Positions 1-9,997 of a stretch of 64,000 bases of DNA are shown here, piece after piece. The number at the start of each line of letters is the position of its first letter. Positions within the stretch are counted from its first letter, which is position 1. The DNA is taken from contig NZ_LGKG01000141.1 of the NCBI RefSeq assembly GCF_001294335.1, positions 124,001-188,000 on the forward strand. The letters are read 5' to 3'. The notes beneath the pieces were generated by a model that searched no databases, was not told the DNA's origin, and saw nothing but the letters and a program-made list of their open reading frames with translations. Source of the stretch: Streptomyces chattanoogensis (GTDB lineage Bacteria; Actinomycetota; Actinomycetes; Streptomycetales; Streptomycetaceae). The translations under genes and the position numbers were made by a program.

Positions 1-999
1 GGCTGGGGCGAACGGACCAGGGCCTGGACGTCGGTGACGGCGAGTGTGCTGCTCGCAGCGGTCGCCGGGGTCTGCGCGGTCACCTGGTACGGAGGCACCG
101 CCCCCTGGCTCGGAGGCGCCGCGGCGCTCGCCGCGGGCGCGGGCGCGGTGATCGGCAAGGTGGCCGGACAGCCGGGACGGCACGCCCCCGATGTCGCGCT
201 GCTGCTGCTCGGTGGCGGGCTCGGCGTGGTCGCCTCCTGGCAGGCCGTTTCCGGCGGCGCCGCCAGGCTGGCCGCCGCAGGACTCACCGTCGCTGTTGTC
301 TGCGCGCTCCTCGGCCTGTGTACGCCGCTGGGCCGCGGCGGCCTGACCGGCGCGGCCTCGATCGCGCTCACCGTGGGCGGCTGGGAGCTCGGCCTGGCAT
401 TGACCACCCCCGCCCGTACGGGAGTTGCGCTCGGCTTCGTCTCCGTCCTCGTGCTCGGGTATCTGCCGCGGCTGGCCCTGATGGCCGCCGGGCTGACCCG
501 GCTGGACGACCAGCGCTCCGGTGGCACGCCGGTCAGCAGGCACCAGGTCGCGGCCGCGCTGGGTGCCACCCACCGCGGTCTGGCCCTGGCCACGGTGGCG
601 ATGGCGGTCTCGGCCGGCGCGGCGGCCGTGCTGGCGGTGGACACACCGGGCCTGTGGACCGTGCTCACCGCGCTGTTGCTCTGTGTGGTGCTGCTCTCGA
701 GGGCACGCGCCTATCCGCTGGCGGTAGAGGTCGTCGCGTTGCTGGCAGCCGGAACCGCCGGAGCCGTACGGCTCGTTCTGCTGTGGGCGACGGACGGCGG
801 CGGCCGGGCCGGTGCCCTGGTGGTGCTGGGCGGGCTGGCGCTGCTCCCGGTGGCGGTGCTCGCGGTACGGGTGCCGGAGACCCTGCGGGCGCGGCTGCGG
901 CGGTGGCTGGATCTGGCCGAGTCGATCGCCGTGGTGGCGCTGATCCCGGTGGCCCTGGGGGCCTTCGGGGTCTACAGCTTGCTGCTGGGCGGGTCCTGA
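1..999 (+). CDS. eccD: EccD-like type VII secretion membrane protein, 5' end missing
   Basis: The reading frame is open from base 1, so this is the C-terminal part of a longer gene; the GTG at 34 is only an internal codon. The visible part is almost wholly hydrophobic, with about ten to eleven predicted membrane helices. It has a proline-arginine loop ('LGYLPRLALMAAGL') in the middle and ends with an Arg-rich loop, a 'DLAES' stretch and a last helix. This matches the membrane domain of EccD, the multi-spanning channel component of actinobacterial ESX secretion systems; the N-terminal ubiquitin-like domain would lie upstream. The next gene is EspI-like, an arrangement also found at mycobacterial ESX-1, which supports the call. 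An unrelated polytopic membrane protein cannot be excluded without the N-terminus. Confidence 0.7.
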   Translation, partial: GWGERTRAWTSVTASVLLAAVAGVCAVTWYGGTAPWLGGAAALAAGAGAVIGKVAGQPGRHAPDVALLLLGGGLGVVASWQAVSGGAARLAAAGLTVAVVCALLGLCTPLGRGGLTGAASIALTVGGWELGLALTTPARTGVALGFVSVLVLGYLPRLALMAAGLTRLDDQRSGGTPVSRHQVAAALGATHRGLALATVAMAVSAGAAAVLAVDTPGLWTVLTALLLCVVLLSRARAYPLAVEVVALLAAGTAGAVRLVLLWATDGGGRAGALVVLGGLALLPVAVLAVRVPETLRARLRRWLDLAESIAVVALIPVALGAFGVYSLLLGGS

Positions 1000-1021
1000 C
1001 CCGGAAGGCTGCGGAGGGAAG

Positions 1022-2944
1022 ATGTCGGCGGAAGCGAGTGCGCATGCGGCTGCTGGAGCCGCTGCGCATCAGGGCGCGGGAGCGGAACCGGTCCGACCGG
1101 GCCGGGCGTTGAGTGAGGGGGAGGGAGGTATGGGTGCGGTGAGTACGAGTTCGGGTTCGGGTGCGACGGGTGGGGCCGGGCCGATGCCCGCATGGGCTCC
1201 GGAGACGGCGACGGCTCCGGTTTCTCTGGAGAAGCCGGCTGCTCCGGCAGCGCGGCAGGCCCCCATGGAGCCGACGTCTGCCGGGCAAGCCGCTCTACGG
1301 CAGGCCGCCGCAGTGCAGGCCCCCGCAGCGCAAGAGCCCATTCCCCACATCCCCGCCACGCACATCCTCGGTGCGCAGGCCCCCGCTGCGCAGCCCCAGG
1401 CCCCGGTGTCCCAGGCCGCGCCGCCCCCGGGACCGCCCGCCCCCGCCGCCCCGCCTCCTGCCCAGGCGGCCCCCGCCACCGCCCCGTCGGCACCCGTGCC
1501 GACCGCCTTCGTGCCGACGGCCTCCGTCCCCTCGGTGCCCGCTCCCGCCCCGTCGGCCCCCGCCCCCGGCCGCTACGGCCGTTCCGGTGTGCCGGCGCGT
1601 ACCCCCGTCTCCGTCCCCCTGCTGCCGCCCGAGCTGGCCGCCGGGCAGCCCAAGCCGCGGCGCGGCGACCCGCTGGCCCGGCGGGCCGGGCGGGCGCTGC
1701 GGCGGGTGTTCGCGTCGTCCCCGGCCGCCGAGACGGCGGCCGTCACCCAGGCCGCCTCCGCCATTCAGCAGCCCGTGACCACCGGCCGCCAGATCGCCGT
1801 GTCCAGCATCCGCGGCGGCGCGGGCAAGTCCACCGTCGCCGCCCTCCTGGCACTCACCTACGCGCACTACCGCTCCGACCCGGTGCTCGCCGTCGAGGCC
1901 GATCCCGCGCTCGGCACACTGCCGCACCGCCTCGGTGCGCGGGAGGTGCGCTGGTCGGGCAGCGATCTGGCCCAGATCGTCGACCCGTCGATGCTGATCA
2001 CCGACCTGACGGGCTATCTCCTGCCGTTCGCGGGCGGCGGCTGGCTGCTGCCCGGCAGCCAGGGGTCCATCGGCACCCGGCTGGATCTGGAGACCTACCG
2101 GGTCGTGATGACCTCCTTGCGCCGTCATTTCGCCGCCACCGTGGTGGACTGCGAAACGCTGCCCGCCGAGGTGGCGCGCACCGCCCTGGTGACCACCCAG
2201 GCGCGGGTGCTGGTCACCCCGGCGACCCCGGAGGGTGTGGCGGCCACCCGCTCCGTACTGAACTGGATAGGCGGTCTGCACCCCGGCCTGCTGCCGACCA
2301 CGGTGGTCGTGCTCACGCACTCCTCTCCCGATGCCGGTCTCGACGTGCGCAAGGCGGCCGAGCATCTGGGCGCCGGGGGCGCGGCGGTGCTCCCGCTGCC
2401 GTACGACCGCCATCTGGCGGCGGGCGGAGCCATCCGGACGGAACTGCTGGGCGAGCGGACCCGGGAAGCGGCGGCCCGGATCGCCGCCGAGGTGATGGAC
2501 CGTGCCGTCTCGCGGGAGCCGGGGAGGCGGCAGGGCGGGGCCCCGCAGGCGATACACCCCCCGCAGGTCGTCCACGCCCCGGGCCAGGCGTCCGTGCCGC
2601 CGCAGGCCGCTGCCCCCGGGCCCGCTCCTGTGTTTCCGCACCCTGCTCCGGGGGCCGTGCCCGTACCGCCGCAGCCGGCCCCGGTGCCCCGGCCTGCCGC
2701 ACCGCCGATGCCGCAGGCCCCGCTCCCGCCGATGCCGCAACCGACCCTGCAGCCGACGTCGCAACCCCAGCCCACCCGGGCCCCGGCTGCGTCACCTCCC
2801 CCGGCTCCGGCTCCGGCCCCGCCCCCCGCATCGCCCCGGCTGTCGGCCCCCGCCGATCCCGGCACCCCCGCCGATCCCGGCACCCCCGCCGATCCCGGCA
2901 CCCCCGACACCCGCAGCCCCTTCGACGGCGGCCCCATGCGCTGA
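1022..2944 (+). CDS. EspI-like proline-rich MinD/ParA-family ATPase
   Basis: A 640-residue protein in three parts. Residues 1 to about 255 are low-complexity Ala/Pro-rich and probably disordered. About 256-490 is a MinD/ParA-type ATPase with a deviant Walker A motif (GGAGKS, residues 265-270) and a 'VVDCETLP' Walker-B-like strand. About 495-640 is again proline-rich and ends in a short tandem repeat. This architecture and the position directly after an eccD-like gene resemble EspI of mycobacterial ESX-1, a regulator or accessory ATPase of secretion; the role here is inferred. Start choice is uncertain: ATG 1022 has GGAGG only about 4 nt upstream, while ATG 1130 (residue 37) has a stronger GGGAGGGAGG just before it. 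It lies 22 nt after the eccD-like gene, probably in the same operon. Confidence 0.7.
   Translation: MSAEASAHAAAGAAAHQGAGAEPVRPGRALSEGEGGMGAVSTSSGSGATGGAGPMPAWAPETATAPVSLEKPAAPAARQAPMEPTSAGQAALRQAAAVQAPAAQEPIPHIPATHILGAQAPAAQPQAPVSQAAPPPGPPAPAAPPPAQAAPATAPSAPVPTAFVPTASVPSVPAPAPSAPAPGRYGRSGVPARTPVSVPLLPPELAAGQPKPRRGDPLARRAGRALRRVFASSPAAETAAVTQAASAIQQPVTTGRQIAVSSIRGGAGKSTVAALLALTYAHYRSDPVLAVEADPALGTLPHRLGAREVRWSGSDLAQIVDPSMLITDLTGYLLPFAGGGWLLPGSQGSIGTRLDLETYRVVMTSLRRHFAATVVDCETLPAEVARTALVTTQARVLVTPATPEGVAATRSVLNWIGGLHPGLLPTTVVVLTHSSPDAGLDVRKAAEHLGAGGAAVLPLPYDRHLAAGGAIRTELLGERTREAAARIAAEVMDRAVSREPGRRQGGAPQAIHPPQVVHAPGQASVPPQAAAPGPAPVFPHPAPGAVPVPPQPAPVPRPAAPPMPQAPLPPMPQPTLQPTSQPQPTRAPAASPPPAPAPAPPPASPRLSAPADPGTPADPGTPADPGTPDTRSPFDGGPMR
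2851..2904 (+). repeat. Three exact 18-bp tandem repeats inside the EspI-like gene
   Basis: The unit CGCCGATCCCGGCACCCC occurs three times back to back with no mismatches. It encodes the hexapeptide ADPGTP near the C-terminus of the proline-rich tail. The copy number may vary between strains by slippage. Confidence 0.85.
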
Positions 2945-3169
2945 TCCACCGCCCGCCGACCGGGCCCGCCGTCCGCTCCGTGAGACACCTCCTGAGACAA
3001 CCCCCCGCGCCGTCTACGCTGCCGCCCACCCAGGTAGGGCGAAGTACGGACAAGCCCACCGTCCGCGACGACGCGGCTGCGGGGCGCGGTCGGGGCAGGG
3101 CCTAGACTCCGGACCGTAAAGATTGTCGAAAGTCGTTGAACAAGCGCAGTCAGGGAGCGAGGGGCGGAC

Positions 3170-3571
3170 GTGCCGGACACGACCGTACGCACCACCATCG
3201 CCGCGGGCTACTTCGAGGGCTACTCGGTCGTGGGGCTCATCGCCGTGATCGGTGTGCTCTTCGTGGCCGTGGCCTTCGGGGCCGGGCGGTTGCTGCGGCC
3301 TGTCGTGCCGACGCCCGAGAAGATGCTGACGTATGAGTGCGGTGTGGACCCGGTCGGTGAGGGCTGGGCGCACACCCAGGTCCGCTACTACGTCTATGCG
3401 TTCCTCTACGTCATCTTCGCCGTCGACTCGATCTTCCTGTTCCCCTGGGCGACGATCTTCGCCGCCCCCGGTTTCGGCGGCGTGACGCTGGTGGAAATGT
3501 TCATCTTCCTCGGCTTTCTCGCCGTCGGCCTGCTCTACGCATGGAAGAAGGGCGTCCTGGAATGGACGTGA
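3170..3571 (+). CDS. nuoA: NADH-quinone oxidoreductase subunit A, second nuo cluster
   Basis: 133 residues, normal for NuoA (120-140), with three predicted membrane helices at about 15-37, 72-95 and 100-125. The conserved loop '[11 protein letters not shown]' contains the family Cys. NuoA is a small membrane-arm subunit next to the quinone site of complex I. The GTG start at 3170 follows GGGAGCGAGGGG. It is the first gene of a ten-gene operon. The 225 nt upstream contain a possible -10 (TAGACT, 3103-3108) but no good -35, so the operon promoter is unclear. The 3' end overlaps nuoB. Confidence 0.93.
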   Translation: MPDTTVRTTIAAGYFEGYSVVGLIAVIGVLFVAVAFGAGRLLRPVVPTPEKMLTYECGVDPVGEGWAHTQVRYYVYAFLYVIFAVDSIFLFPWATIFAAPGFGGVTLVEMFIFLGFLAVGLLYAWKKGVLEWT

Positions 3572-4206
3572 ACCCCGTCTCCAACGGATCCGCAGCCGCG
3601 GCCGAGGGTGCCGCCCCCCAGCTCCTGCCGGAACCCCGGCGCCTGGGCACGCTGGCCCGCCTCGCGCCCGAACCGATGAAGGTGGTCCTCAACTGGGGCC
3701 GCCGGTACTCGCTCTGGGTCTTCAACTTCGGGCTCGCCTGCTGCGCGATCGAATTCATCGCCGCGTCCATGGCCCGGCACGACTTCATCCGGCTCGGGGT
3801 GATCCCGTTCGCGCCCGGCCCGCGCCAGGCCGACCTGATGGTCGTCTCCGGGACGGTGACGGACAAGATGGCCCCCGCCGTGAAGCGGCTCTACGAGCAG
3901 ATGCCGGAGCCGAAGTACGTCATCTCCTTCGGCGCCTGCTCCAACTGCGGCGGCCCCTACTGGGACTCGTACTCGGTCACCAAGGGCGTCGACCAGATCA
4001 TTCCGGTGGATGTGTACGTACCGGGCTGCCCGCCGCGGCCCGAAGCGCTGCTGCAGGGCATCCTCAAGCTGCAGGAGAAGATCGCGCGCGAGTCGCTGGG
4101 GGAGCGCTACCACCACGGCCGCACCGCCCGGCCCTCGGCGGCCGCGCTGCGCAGCGGGCTGGTCACGCCGCCCGCCCCCAAGGCCGCGGGGGAGGAGCCC
4201 CGATGA
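3562..4206 (+). CDS. nuoB: NADH-quinone oxidoreductase subunit B (N2 cluster)
   Basis: 214 residues from ATG 3562. An ATG at 3541 is also in frame but has no ribosome site, whereas 3562 has GAAGGG about 9 nt upstream. The four ligands of the terminal [4Fe-4S] cluster N2 are present: adjacent Cys60-Cys61, Cys126 in 'GACSNCGG' and Cys156 in 'VPGCPPRP'. NuoB hands electrons to quinone at the joint of the peripheral and membrane arms. It starts inside the last codons of nuoA and overlaps nuoC by ATGA, so translation is probably coupled. About 55 residues after the last ligand are variable tail. Confidence 0.95.
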   Translation: MDVNPVSNGSAAAAEGAAPQLLPEPRRLGTLARLAPEPMKVVLNWGRRYSLWVFNFGLACCAIEFIAASMARHDFIRLGVIPFAPGPRQADLMVVSGTVTDKMAPAVKRLYEQMPEPKYVISFGACSNCGGPYWDSYSVTKGVDQIIPVDVYVPGCPPRPEALLQGILKLQEKIARESLGERYHHGRTARPSAAALRSGLVTPPAPKAAGEEPR

Positions 4207-5369
4207 GCGAGCAGCAGGCCGGGCAGCCGGTCGAGCCCGCCGCCGAGGCGGTCGAGGCCGCAGAGTCCGCCCCCGAGTCCGCCCCCGAGCCCGTCGTCGG
4301 CTGGCTGCCGCGGCCCGCGAGCGAGATCTTCGGTACGGGCGCCACGGCCGAGGAGGCATACGACCTGCTGACGGTCGACGTCCCGGTGGACGGCTGGCTC
4401 GCCGCCCTGACGGCCGCCCGCGACGACCTCGGCTGCACCTATTTCGACTGGCTGAGCGCCGTCGACGAGCCCGGCACCGGCTTCCGGATCTGCGCGCACC
4501 TCGCGGATGTGGCGCACCCGGGGACCGTCCGGCGGCTGATTGTCCGTACGACCGTGCCGCACGACGCCGCCGCGCTGCCCACCGCCGTGGGTGTGTACGC
4601 GGGCGCGGGCTGGCATGAGCGCGAGACCCACGAGATGTTCGGCGTGGACTTCACCGGCCATCCGCATCTCGTACCGCTGCTGCTCCCGGAGAGCTTCGAG
4701 GGCCACCCGTTGCGCAAGGACTTCGTGCTGGCGGCGCGGGTCGCCAAGGCGTGGCCGGGGGCCAAGGAGCCGGGCGAATCCGAACACGGTGGGCCCAAGC
4801 GGCGGCAGATGCTGCCGCCGGGTGTGCCGGACCCGAACGAGTGGGGTCCGCTCAAGGGCCAGCTGCCGCCTGCTCCCGCGCGGCCGGCGCGGGGTGCACG
4901 GGCGGCCGGTGGCGCGCGGGCCGCGGGTGCTGCCGCGGGCGAGCGTCCGGTACGGCGTACCCGTACGGCGAGTGCGGGGTCGGCGAGCCAGCAGGCGGCG
5001 GGGGAGGCCGCCGAGGCACCGGCTGCCGCCGCGGCGCCTGCCGAGCGCCCGGCGCGGCCGGCACGGCGGACCCGCTCGGTGAGCGAGGGGTCGGCGAGCC
5101 AGCAGACGGCGGCCGCCGCAGCCGAGGAGGCTTCGGAGACGGCCCCCGCGGCCCCGGCCAAGGAGGCGGCCCCGCGTTCCTCCGACGCGCCGTGGCACCA
5201 CGCCCGCCCGGCCTTCGACGAGCCGGAGAAGACGCCGGAGAAGGCATCGGAGCCGAAACCGGAGTCGAAGGCCGAGGCCGAGGCGACGCCGGAGCCCGAA
5301 CCGCAGCCGGAACAGGACAGCCCCCGGAACGGCACCCAAGACGACCAGGCAGGAGGTGGGACCCCATGA
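4203..5369 (+). CDS. nuoC: NADH-quinone oxidoreductase subunit C with long low-complexity tail
   Basis: 388 residues, nearly twice the usual NuoC length. About residues 35-215 form the 30-kDa-subunit domain, with the signature '[17 protein letters not shown]' and 'HPLRKDF'. The remaining 170 or so residues are Ala/Glu/Pro-rich and contain two imperfect copies of a block ([17 protein letters not shown] and [17 protein letters not shown]), followed by an acidic, Lys-containing end. In ordinary complex I NuoC docks on NuoD, but no nuoD is present in this cluster. It overlaps nuoB (ATGA) and nuoH (ATGA). The tail may be a tether or binding region; that is inference. Confidence 0.88.
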   Translation: MSEQQAGQPVEPAAEAVEAAESAPESAPEPVVGWLPRPASEIFGTGATAEEAYDLLTVDVPVDGWLAALTAARDDLGCTYFDWLSAVDEPGTGFRICAHLADVAHPGTVRRLIVRTTVPHDAAALPTAVGVYAGAGWHERETHEMFGVDFTGHPHLVPLLLPESFEGHPLRKDFVLAARVAKAWPGAKEPGESEHGGPKRRQMLPPGVPDPNEWGPLKGQLPPAPARPARGARAAGGARAAGAAAGERPVRRTRTASAGSASQQAAGEAAEAPAAAAAPAERPARPARRTRSVSEGSASQQTAAAAAEEASETAPAAPAKEAAPRSSDAPWHHARPAFDEPEKTPEKASEPKPESKAEAEATPEPEPQPEQDSPRNGTQDDQAGGGTP

Positions 5370-6331
5370 GTGACACCCTCGACATCGCCCTGCGCCTGCT
5401 CGCCGTCTTCGTCGTCTTCCTGGTGTTCCCGCTGGTCATCGGGCAGACCGAGCACAAGGTCATGGCCCATATGCAGGGCCGCCTCGGCCCCATGTACGCG
5501 GGCGGCTTCCACGGCTGGGCGCAACTGGTGGCGGACGGCGTCAAGTTCGCGCAGAAGGAGGACATCGTCCCGGCGGGCGCCGACCGGCGGATCTTCCAGC
5601 TCGCGCCGGCCGTCGCCCTGCTGCCGTACCTCCTGGTCCTGATCGCCATACCGATCGGCCCGCACGGCGCCGTGGGCCAGGTCATCGACGCGGGCATCTT
5701 CTTCGTGCTCGCCGTCATGGGCGTCGGTGTGCTCGGCTCGCTGATGGCGGGCTGGGCGTCGGCAAACAAGTTCTCGCTGCTCGGCGGTCTGCGGACGGCC
5801 GCGCAGCTGCTGGCGTACGAGCTGCCGATGCTGCTCGCCGCCGCGTCCGTCGCGATGGCGGCCGGCACGCTCTCCCTGCCCGGCATCCTGGAGGCCTTCC
5901 ACTGGTGGTGGGTGCCCTGGCAGATCGTCGGCGGCGTCGTCTTCTTCACCGCGGGCCTCGCCGAACTCCAGCGCCCGCCGTTCGATATGCCGGTCGCCGA
6001 CTCGGAGATCATCTTCGGCGCGTACACCGAGTACACCGGACTGCGCTTCGCGCTCTTCCTCCTGGCCGAGTACGCGGGCATCGTCGTCCTCTGCGCGCTG
6101 ACCTCCGTCCTCTTCCTCGGCGGCTGGCACGGCCCGTTCGGCCTCGACGGCCTCGGCTGGCTGTGGACGCTGCTGAAGACCGCGATCCTCGCCTTCGGCG
6201 TCATCTGGCTGCGGGTCACCTACCCGCGCCTGCGGGAGGACCAGCTGCAGAAGCTCGCCTGGACGGCCCTCATCCCGCTCGCCCTCGCCCAGATCGCCCT
6301 CACCGGCGTCGTCAAGGTGGTGATCTCGTAA
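5366..6331 (+). CDS. nuoH: NADH-quinone oxidoreductase subunit H
   Basis: 321 residues with about eight membrane helices. The true start is ATG 5366, preceded by AGGAGGT and overlapping the nuoC stop; the longer in-frame extension upstream is a shadow of nuoC. Family motifs include '[12 protein letters not shown]' after helix 1, 'ELPMLLA' and '[21 protein letters not shown]', the charged loop that lines the quinone cavity. NuoH links the peripheral arm to the proton-pumping modules. The stop codon shares one base with the nuoI start. Confidence 0.95.
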   Translation: MSDTLDIALRLLAVFVVFLVFPLVIGQTEHKVMAHMQGRLGPMYAGGFHGWAQLVADGVKFAQKEDIVPAGADRRIFQLAPAVALLPYLLVLIAIPIGPHGAVGQVIDAGIFFVLAVMGVGVLGSLMAGWASANKFSLLGGLRTAAQLLAYELPMLLAAASVAMAAGTLSLPGILEAFHWWWVPWQIVGGVVFFTAGLAELQRPPFDMPVADSEIIFGAYTEYTGLRFALFLLAEYAGIVVLCALTSVLFLGGWHGPFGLDGLGWLWTLLKTAILAFGVIWLRVTYPRLREDQLQKLAWTALIPLALAQIALTGVVKVVIS

Positions 6332-6930
6332 TGGGCATGCCTGGCAAAGGCCTCGCCAAGGGCCTGGCCGTCACCCTGCGCACGATGACGCGGAAGTCCG
6401 TCACCGCGCAGTACCCGGACGCCCAGCCCGACCTCGCACCGCGCACCCGCGGCGTCATCGGGCTGTTCGAGGAGAACTGCACGGTCTGCATGCTGTGCGC
6501 CCGTGAGTGCCCGGACTGGTGCATCTACATCGACTCCCACAAGGAGACGGTGCCGCCCGCCGCGCCCGGTGGCCGCGAGCGCAGCCGTAATGTGCTGGAC
6601 CGCTTCGCGATCGACTTCGCGCTGTGCATGTACTGCGGTATCTGCATCGAGGTCTGTCCGTTCGACGCGCTCTTCTGGTCGCCGGAATTCGAGTACGCCG
6701 AGACGGACATCCGCGAGCTGACGCATGAACGCGACCGGCTCCGCGAGTGGATGTGGACGGTGCCCGAGCCGCCCGCGCTCGACCCGGCGGCCGAGGAGCC
6801 CAAGGAAATCGGCGCCGCACGCAAGGCCGCGGACAAGCTCGCCGCCCAGCAGGCGGCCGAGGCCCAGCAGGCGGCCGAGGCCGCAGGCCAGGAGGAACAG
6901 GCCAAGGACACCGAGGAGGAGGGAACGTGA
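6331..6930 (+). CDS. nuoI: NADH-quinone oxidoreductase subunit I, 2x[4Fe-4S] ferredoxin
   Basis: 199 residues. Two canonical tetranuclear cluster motifs are present: Cys50/53/56/60 ('[12 protein letters not shown]') and Cys99/102/105/109 ('[12 protein letters not shown]'). These carry clusters N6a/N6b, which feed electrons to NuoB. The last 40 residues are an Ala/Gln/Glu-rich helix-like tail with a repeated 'QQAAEA' unit, not needed for the fold. It starts within the nuoH stop (TAATG) and ends overlapping the GTG of nuoJ. Confidence 0.95.
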   Translation: MGMPGKGLAKGLAVTLRTMTRKSVTAQYPDAQPDLAPRTRGVIGLFEENCTVCMLCARECPDWCIYIDSHKETVPPAAPGGRERSRNVLDRFAIDFALCMYCGICIEVCPFDALFWSPEFEYAETDIRELTHERDRLREWMWTVPEPPALDPAAEEPKEIGAARKAADKLAAQQAAEAQQAAEAAGQEEQAKDTEEEGT

Positions 6931-7547
6931 CGCTCGCCGCCACCGCCGCAGGCCACGGCTTCCTTTCGCCCACCGGTGTCGAGATCGCCTTCCTCCTGGT
7001 CGGCATCGCCACCCTCGGCGCGGCCGTCGTCACCGTCACCACCCGGCAGCTGGTGCACGCCGCCCTCTGGCTGGTGGTCACCCTCGGCGGGGTCGCCGTG
7101 GAGTACCTCCTCCTGACCGCCGAATTCATCGCCTGGGTGCAGGTGCTGATCTATGTCGGTTCCGTCGTCGTCCTCCTTCTCTTCGGGCTGATGCTGACGA
7201 AGGCGCCCATCGGCCGCTCCCCGGACGCCGATTCGGGCAACCGCTGGGCCGCGCTCATCGTGGCCGTCGCCGCCGCGGGCGCGCTGGTCTGGGTTGTCGT
7301 GGACGCCTTCCGGGCCACCTGGATCGACCTCGACGGCGCCGTCCAGGGCTCCACCCAGTCCTCCGGACGCACCCTCTTCCAGTACTGGGTGCTGCCCTTC
7401 GAAGCGCTGTCCGTGCTGCTGCTCGCCGCGCTCGTCGGGGCGATCGTGCTGTCCCGCCGGGCCGGGGAGGGCAAGGCCCCGGTGGCGGGTCTCCGGAACG
7501 TCTTCCGCACGTCCCCGGCCCCCGCCCCGCGAGAGGACCAGCGCTGA
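6927..7547 (+). CDS. nuoJ: NADH-quinone oxidoreductase subunit J
   Basis: 206 residues from GTG 6927 (GTGA overlap with the nuoI stop, good GAGGAGG upstream); longer in-frame extensions belong to the nuoI shadow. Five membrane helices are predicted, with the family segment '[22 protein letters not shown]' (residues about 65-87) that carries the pi-bulge helix of complex I. It is an antiporter-like connecting subunit of the membrane arm. The nuoK start overlaps its stop (TGATG). Confidence 0.92.
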   Translation: MTLAATAAGHGFLSPTGVEIAFLLVGIATLGAAVVTVTTRQLVHAALWLVVTLGGVAVEYLLLTAEFIAWVQVLIYVGSVVVLLLFGLMLTKAPIGRSPDADSGNRWAALIVAVAAAGALVWVVVDAFRATWIDLDGAVQGSTQSSGRTLFQYWVLPFEALSVLLLAALVGAIVLSRRAGEGKAPVAGLRNVFRTSPAPAPREDQR

Positions 7548-7924
7548 TGCATCTCGCCTATCCGGCCGTCCTCGCCGTCCTCCTCTTCTGCACCGGTCTG
7601 TACGGCGTGCTCGCCCGCCGCAACGCCATCCTGGTGCTGATGTCCGTCGAGCTGATGCTCAACGCCGTCAACCTCAACCTCGTCGCCTTCGACGTCTGGC
7701 TGCGCGACACCCTGCACGCCGGCCAGGCGCTGACCCTTTTCACCATTGCCATCGCCGCCGCCGAGATCGGTATCGGCCTGGCGATCGTGCTGCTCGTCTA
7801 CCGCAACCGCGGCAGCTCCGACATCGACCGGCTCCGTGACCTCGCGGAGCGGCCGGACGGTACGGACGCCACGGACCACGGCGCGCAGCCGCAGCCGGAC
7901 ACCCAGGCGGAGGCCCCCGCGTGA
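7547..7924 (+). CDS. nuoK: NADH-quinone oxidoreductase subunit K
   Basis: 125 residues with three membrane helices. The conserved segment '[19 protein letters not shown]' contains the intramembrane Glu used in proton translocation, and the third helix has '[14 protein letters not shown]' with the second conserved Glu. The C-terminal 25 residues are an acidic extension beyond the standard length of about 100. The start overlaps the nuoJ stop and the stop overlaps the nuoL GTG. Confidence 0.94.
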   Translation: MHLAYPAVLAVLLFCTGLYGVLARRNAILVLMSVELMLNAVNLNLVAFDVWLRDTLHAGQALTLFTIAIAAAEIGIGLAIVLLVYRNRGSSDIDRLRDLAERPDGTDATDHGAQPQPDTQAEAPA

Positions 7925-9918
7925 CGCTCACGACCAGCGCCGTCCTCGTCCCCCTCCTGCCCTTCCTCGGGGCCGTCGCCGGCCTCCTCCTGGGGCGGAG
8001 CGCGCCCGGTTTCGTCCGGCCGCTGGCCGTTCTGCCGACGCTCGCCGCGGCCGCTCTCGCGGTGTCCGTCGCCGTCGAGCAGGGCGGCGGCCCGGCCACC
8101 GACGTCGCCACCCGGCTCACCCCGACCGGCTCGATCCCCATCGACCTGGCCCTGCACATCGACGGTTTCGCCGCGCTGATCGCCGTCCTGGTCGGCGTCG
8201 TGGCGAGCTGTGTGCAGATCTACTCCACCGGCTATCTGCGCGACGATCCGCGCTACCCCTCCTACGCCGCGCTGGTCTCGCTGTTCACCTCCGCGATGCT
8301 GCTCGTCGTCTACACCGGCGACCTGATGGTGCTGCTGGTCGGCTGGGAAGTCATGGGCATCTGCTCGTACTTTCTCGTCGGCCACTACTGGGAGACCAAG
8401 GCCGCCCGCGCCGCCTCCCTCAAGGCCTTCCTCGTCACCAAGCTCGGCGACGTCCCCTTCCTCTTCGGCATCTTCGCGCTGGCCGCCGACGCCGGGACCT
8501 TCCGCATCACCGGCATCCTCGGCCACGTCACCAGCGGCGGCCTGGACCACCCGACGCTGATCGCGCTGCTGCTGCTGGCCGGTGCCGCGGGCAAGTCGGC
8601 GCAGTTCCCGCTGCACACCTGGCTCCCGGACGCGATGGCCGGCCCGACGCCCGTCTCGGCACTGATCCACGCCGCGACGATGGTGGCCGCCGGTGTCTAC
8701 GTCGTCGCCCGGCTGCTTCCTGTGTTCGCCGCCTCCGCGGCCGCGCTGGTCGTGCTCGCCGTCATGGCCGCGATCACCATGGTCGGCTCCGGCCTGGCCG
8801 CGCTCGCCCAGGACGACATCAAGCGCGTACTGGCCTATTCGACGGTGGGCCAGCTCGGCTACATGATGGGCGCCCTGGCCGTCGGCGACCGCGGTGCCGC
8901 CGTCTTCCACCTCCTGTCCCACGGCGTGTTCAAGGCCCTGCTCTTCCTCGGCGCGGGCGTGATCATCCACGCCGCCGGGACGAACTCGCTGGCCGCCATG
9001 TCCCGGATGAGCGGGCTGTCCCGGCGGATCCCGGACGCCTACTGGACGGTCACCGTGGCGCTGCTCGCGCTCGCCGCGATCCCGCCCTTTGCCGGCTTCT
9101 TCTCCAAGGAGGCCGTCCTGGGCGCCGCCGAGCACGCCGCCTCCGGTGGGGCGCACGGTGTTCCCGGCGCGGCCGGCTGGACCGTCCTGGTCTCCGGCCT
9201 GCTCACCGCCCTCCTCACCGCGGCCTATGCCGCCCGCCTGTGGCTGCTCGCCTTCCGGGGCAAGGGCGCCGAGGTCCCCGACCATGGTCGCCAGCCGGTC
9301 GTCATGAACGCCATGCTGTGGGTCCTCTTCGTCCCCACCGTCGCGCTCGGCCTGACGGGCCCCTATCTGCCCCAGTGGTTCGACGGACGCTCGCTCAACC
9401 CCACGCTCACCACCTCCGTCCTGGGCACCGGTGCCGCACTCGCCGGCGGCCTGGTCGCCTACGCGGCCTGGCGCCACACCAGCGCCCTCGCCGCCCGCGC
9501 CCCCCTCGGGGCAGTGGCGGCGGCCCCGGACGCCGCCCCCGGCCTCGCCGAGGAACTGGCCATCGAGAGCCACGCCCCGGCCTACGGCGGCGTGGCCGGC
9601 GCCCCGGACCCGGCCGACCCCGGCCGCCTCCTCCTGGGCCCGCTGCACCGCCACGCGGCCGTCGGCTTCCACCTGGACGCCGTCTACTCCGCGCTGTTCG
9701 TCCGGCCCGTACGCGCCGCCGCCACGCTCGTCCGCTTCCTCGACCGCGAGGTCGTCGACACCTACGTCCGCGGCGCGGGCGCCGCTCCCCGCTGGCTGGG
9801 CGCCGCCGTCCGCCGCGCCCAGACCGGCAATGTGCAGACCTACCTCGGCGCGCTGCTCGCGGGCTCGCTCGTCCTGGCCGTCGCCGCCGTCCTCGTCGCC
9901 ACGGGTACGGGAGCCTGA
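7921..9918 (+). CDS. nuoL: NADH-quinone oxidoreductase subunit L
   Basis: 665 residues, an antiporter-like proton pump at the distal end of the membrane arm. Family signatures: '[17 protein letters not shown]' (about 140-157), '[38 protein letters not shown]' region (about 220-260) with the conserved Lys and His, and '[11 protein letters not shown]'. A polar insert of about 70 residues precedes the last amphipathic and transmembrane helices. Starts with GTG overlapping nuoK. A 79-nt spacer, the only real gap in this operon, separates it from nuoM and contains a short GC hairpin at about 9937-9955. Confidence 0.95.
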   Translation: MTLTTSAVLVPLLPFLGAVAGLLLGRSAPGFVRPLAVLPTLAAAALAVSVAVEQGGGPATDVATRLTPTGSIPIDLALHIDGFAALIAVLVGVVASCVQIYSTGYLRDDPRYPSYAALVSLFTSAMLLVVYTGDLMVLLVGWEVMGICSYFLVGHYWETKAARAASLKAFLVTKLGDVPFLFGIFALAADAGTFRITGILGHVTSGGLDHPTLIALLLLAGAAGKSAQFPLHTWLPDAMAGPTPVSALIHAATMVAAGVYVVARLLPVFAASAAALVVLAVMAAITMVGSGLAALAQDDIKRVLAYSTVGQLGYMMGALAVGDRGAAVFHLLSHGVFKALLFLGAGVIIHAAGTNSLAAMSRMSGLSRRIPDAYWTVTVALLALAAIPPFAGFFSKEAVLGAAEHAASGGAHGVPGAAGWTVLVSGLLTALLTAAYAARLWLLAFRGKGAEVPDHGRQPVVMNAMLWVLFVPTVALGLTGPYLPQWFDGRSLNPTLTTSVLGTGAALAGGLVAYAAWRHTSALAARAPLGAVAAAPDAAPGLAEELAIESHAPAYGGVAGAPDPADPGRLLLGPLHRHAAVGFHLDAVYSALFVRPVRAAATLVRFLDREVVDTYVRGAGAAPRWLGAAVRRAQTGNVQTYLGALLAGSLVLAVAAVLVATGTGA

Positions 9919-9997
9919 CCGATGCTGCATGACACGCGCGGGGCACACACCCCGCACTGCCGGCGCCCGAGCGACACCCTGAGGAGGGGCTGACCCC

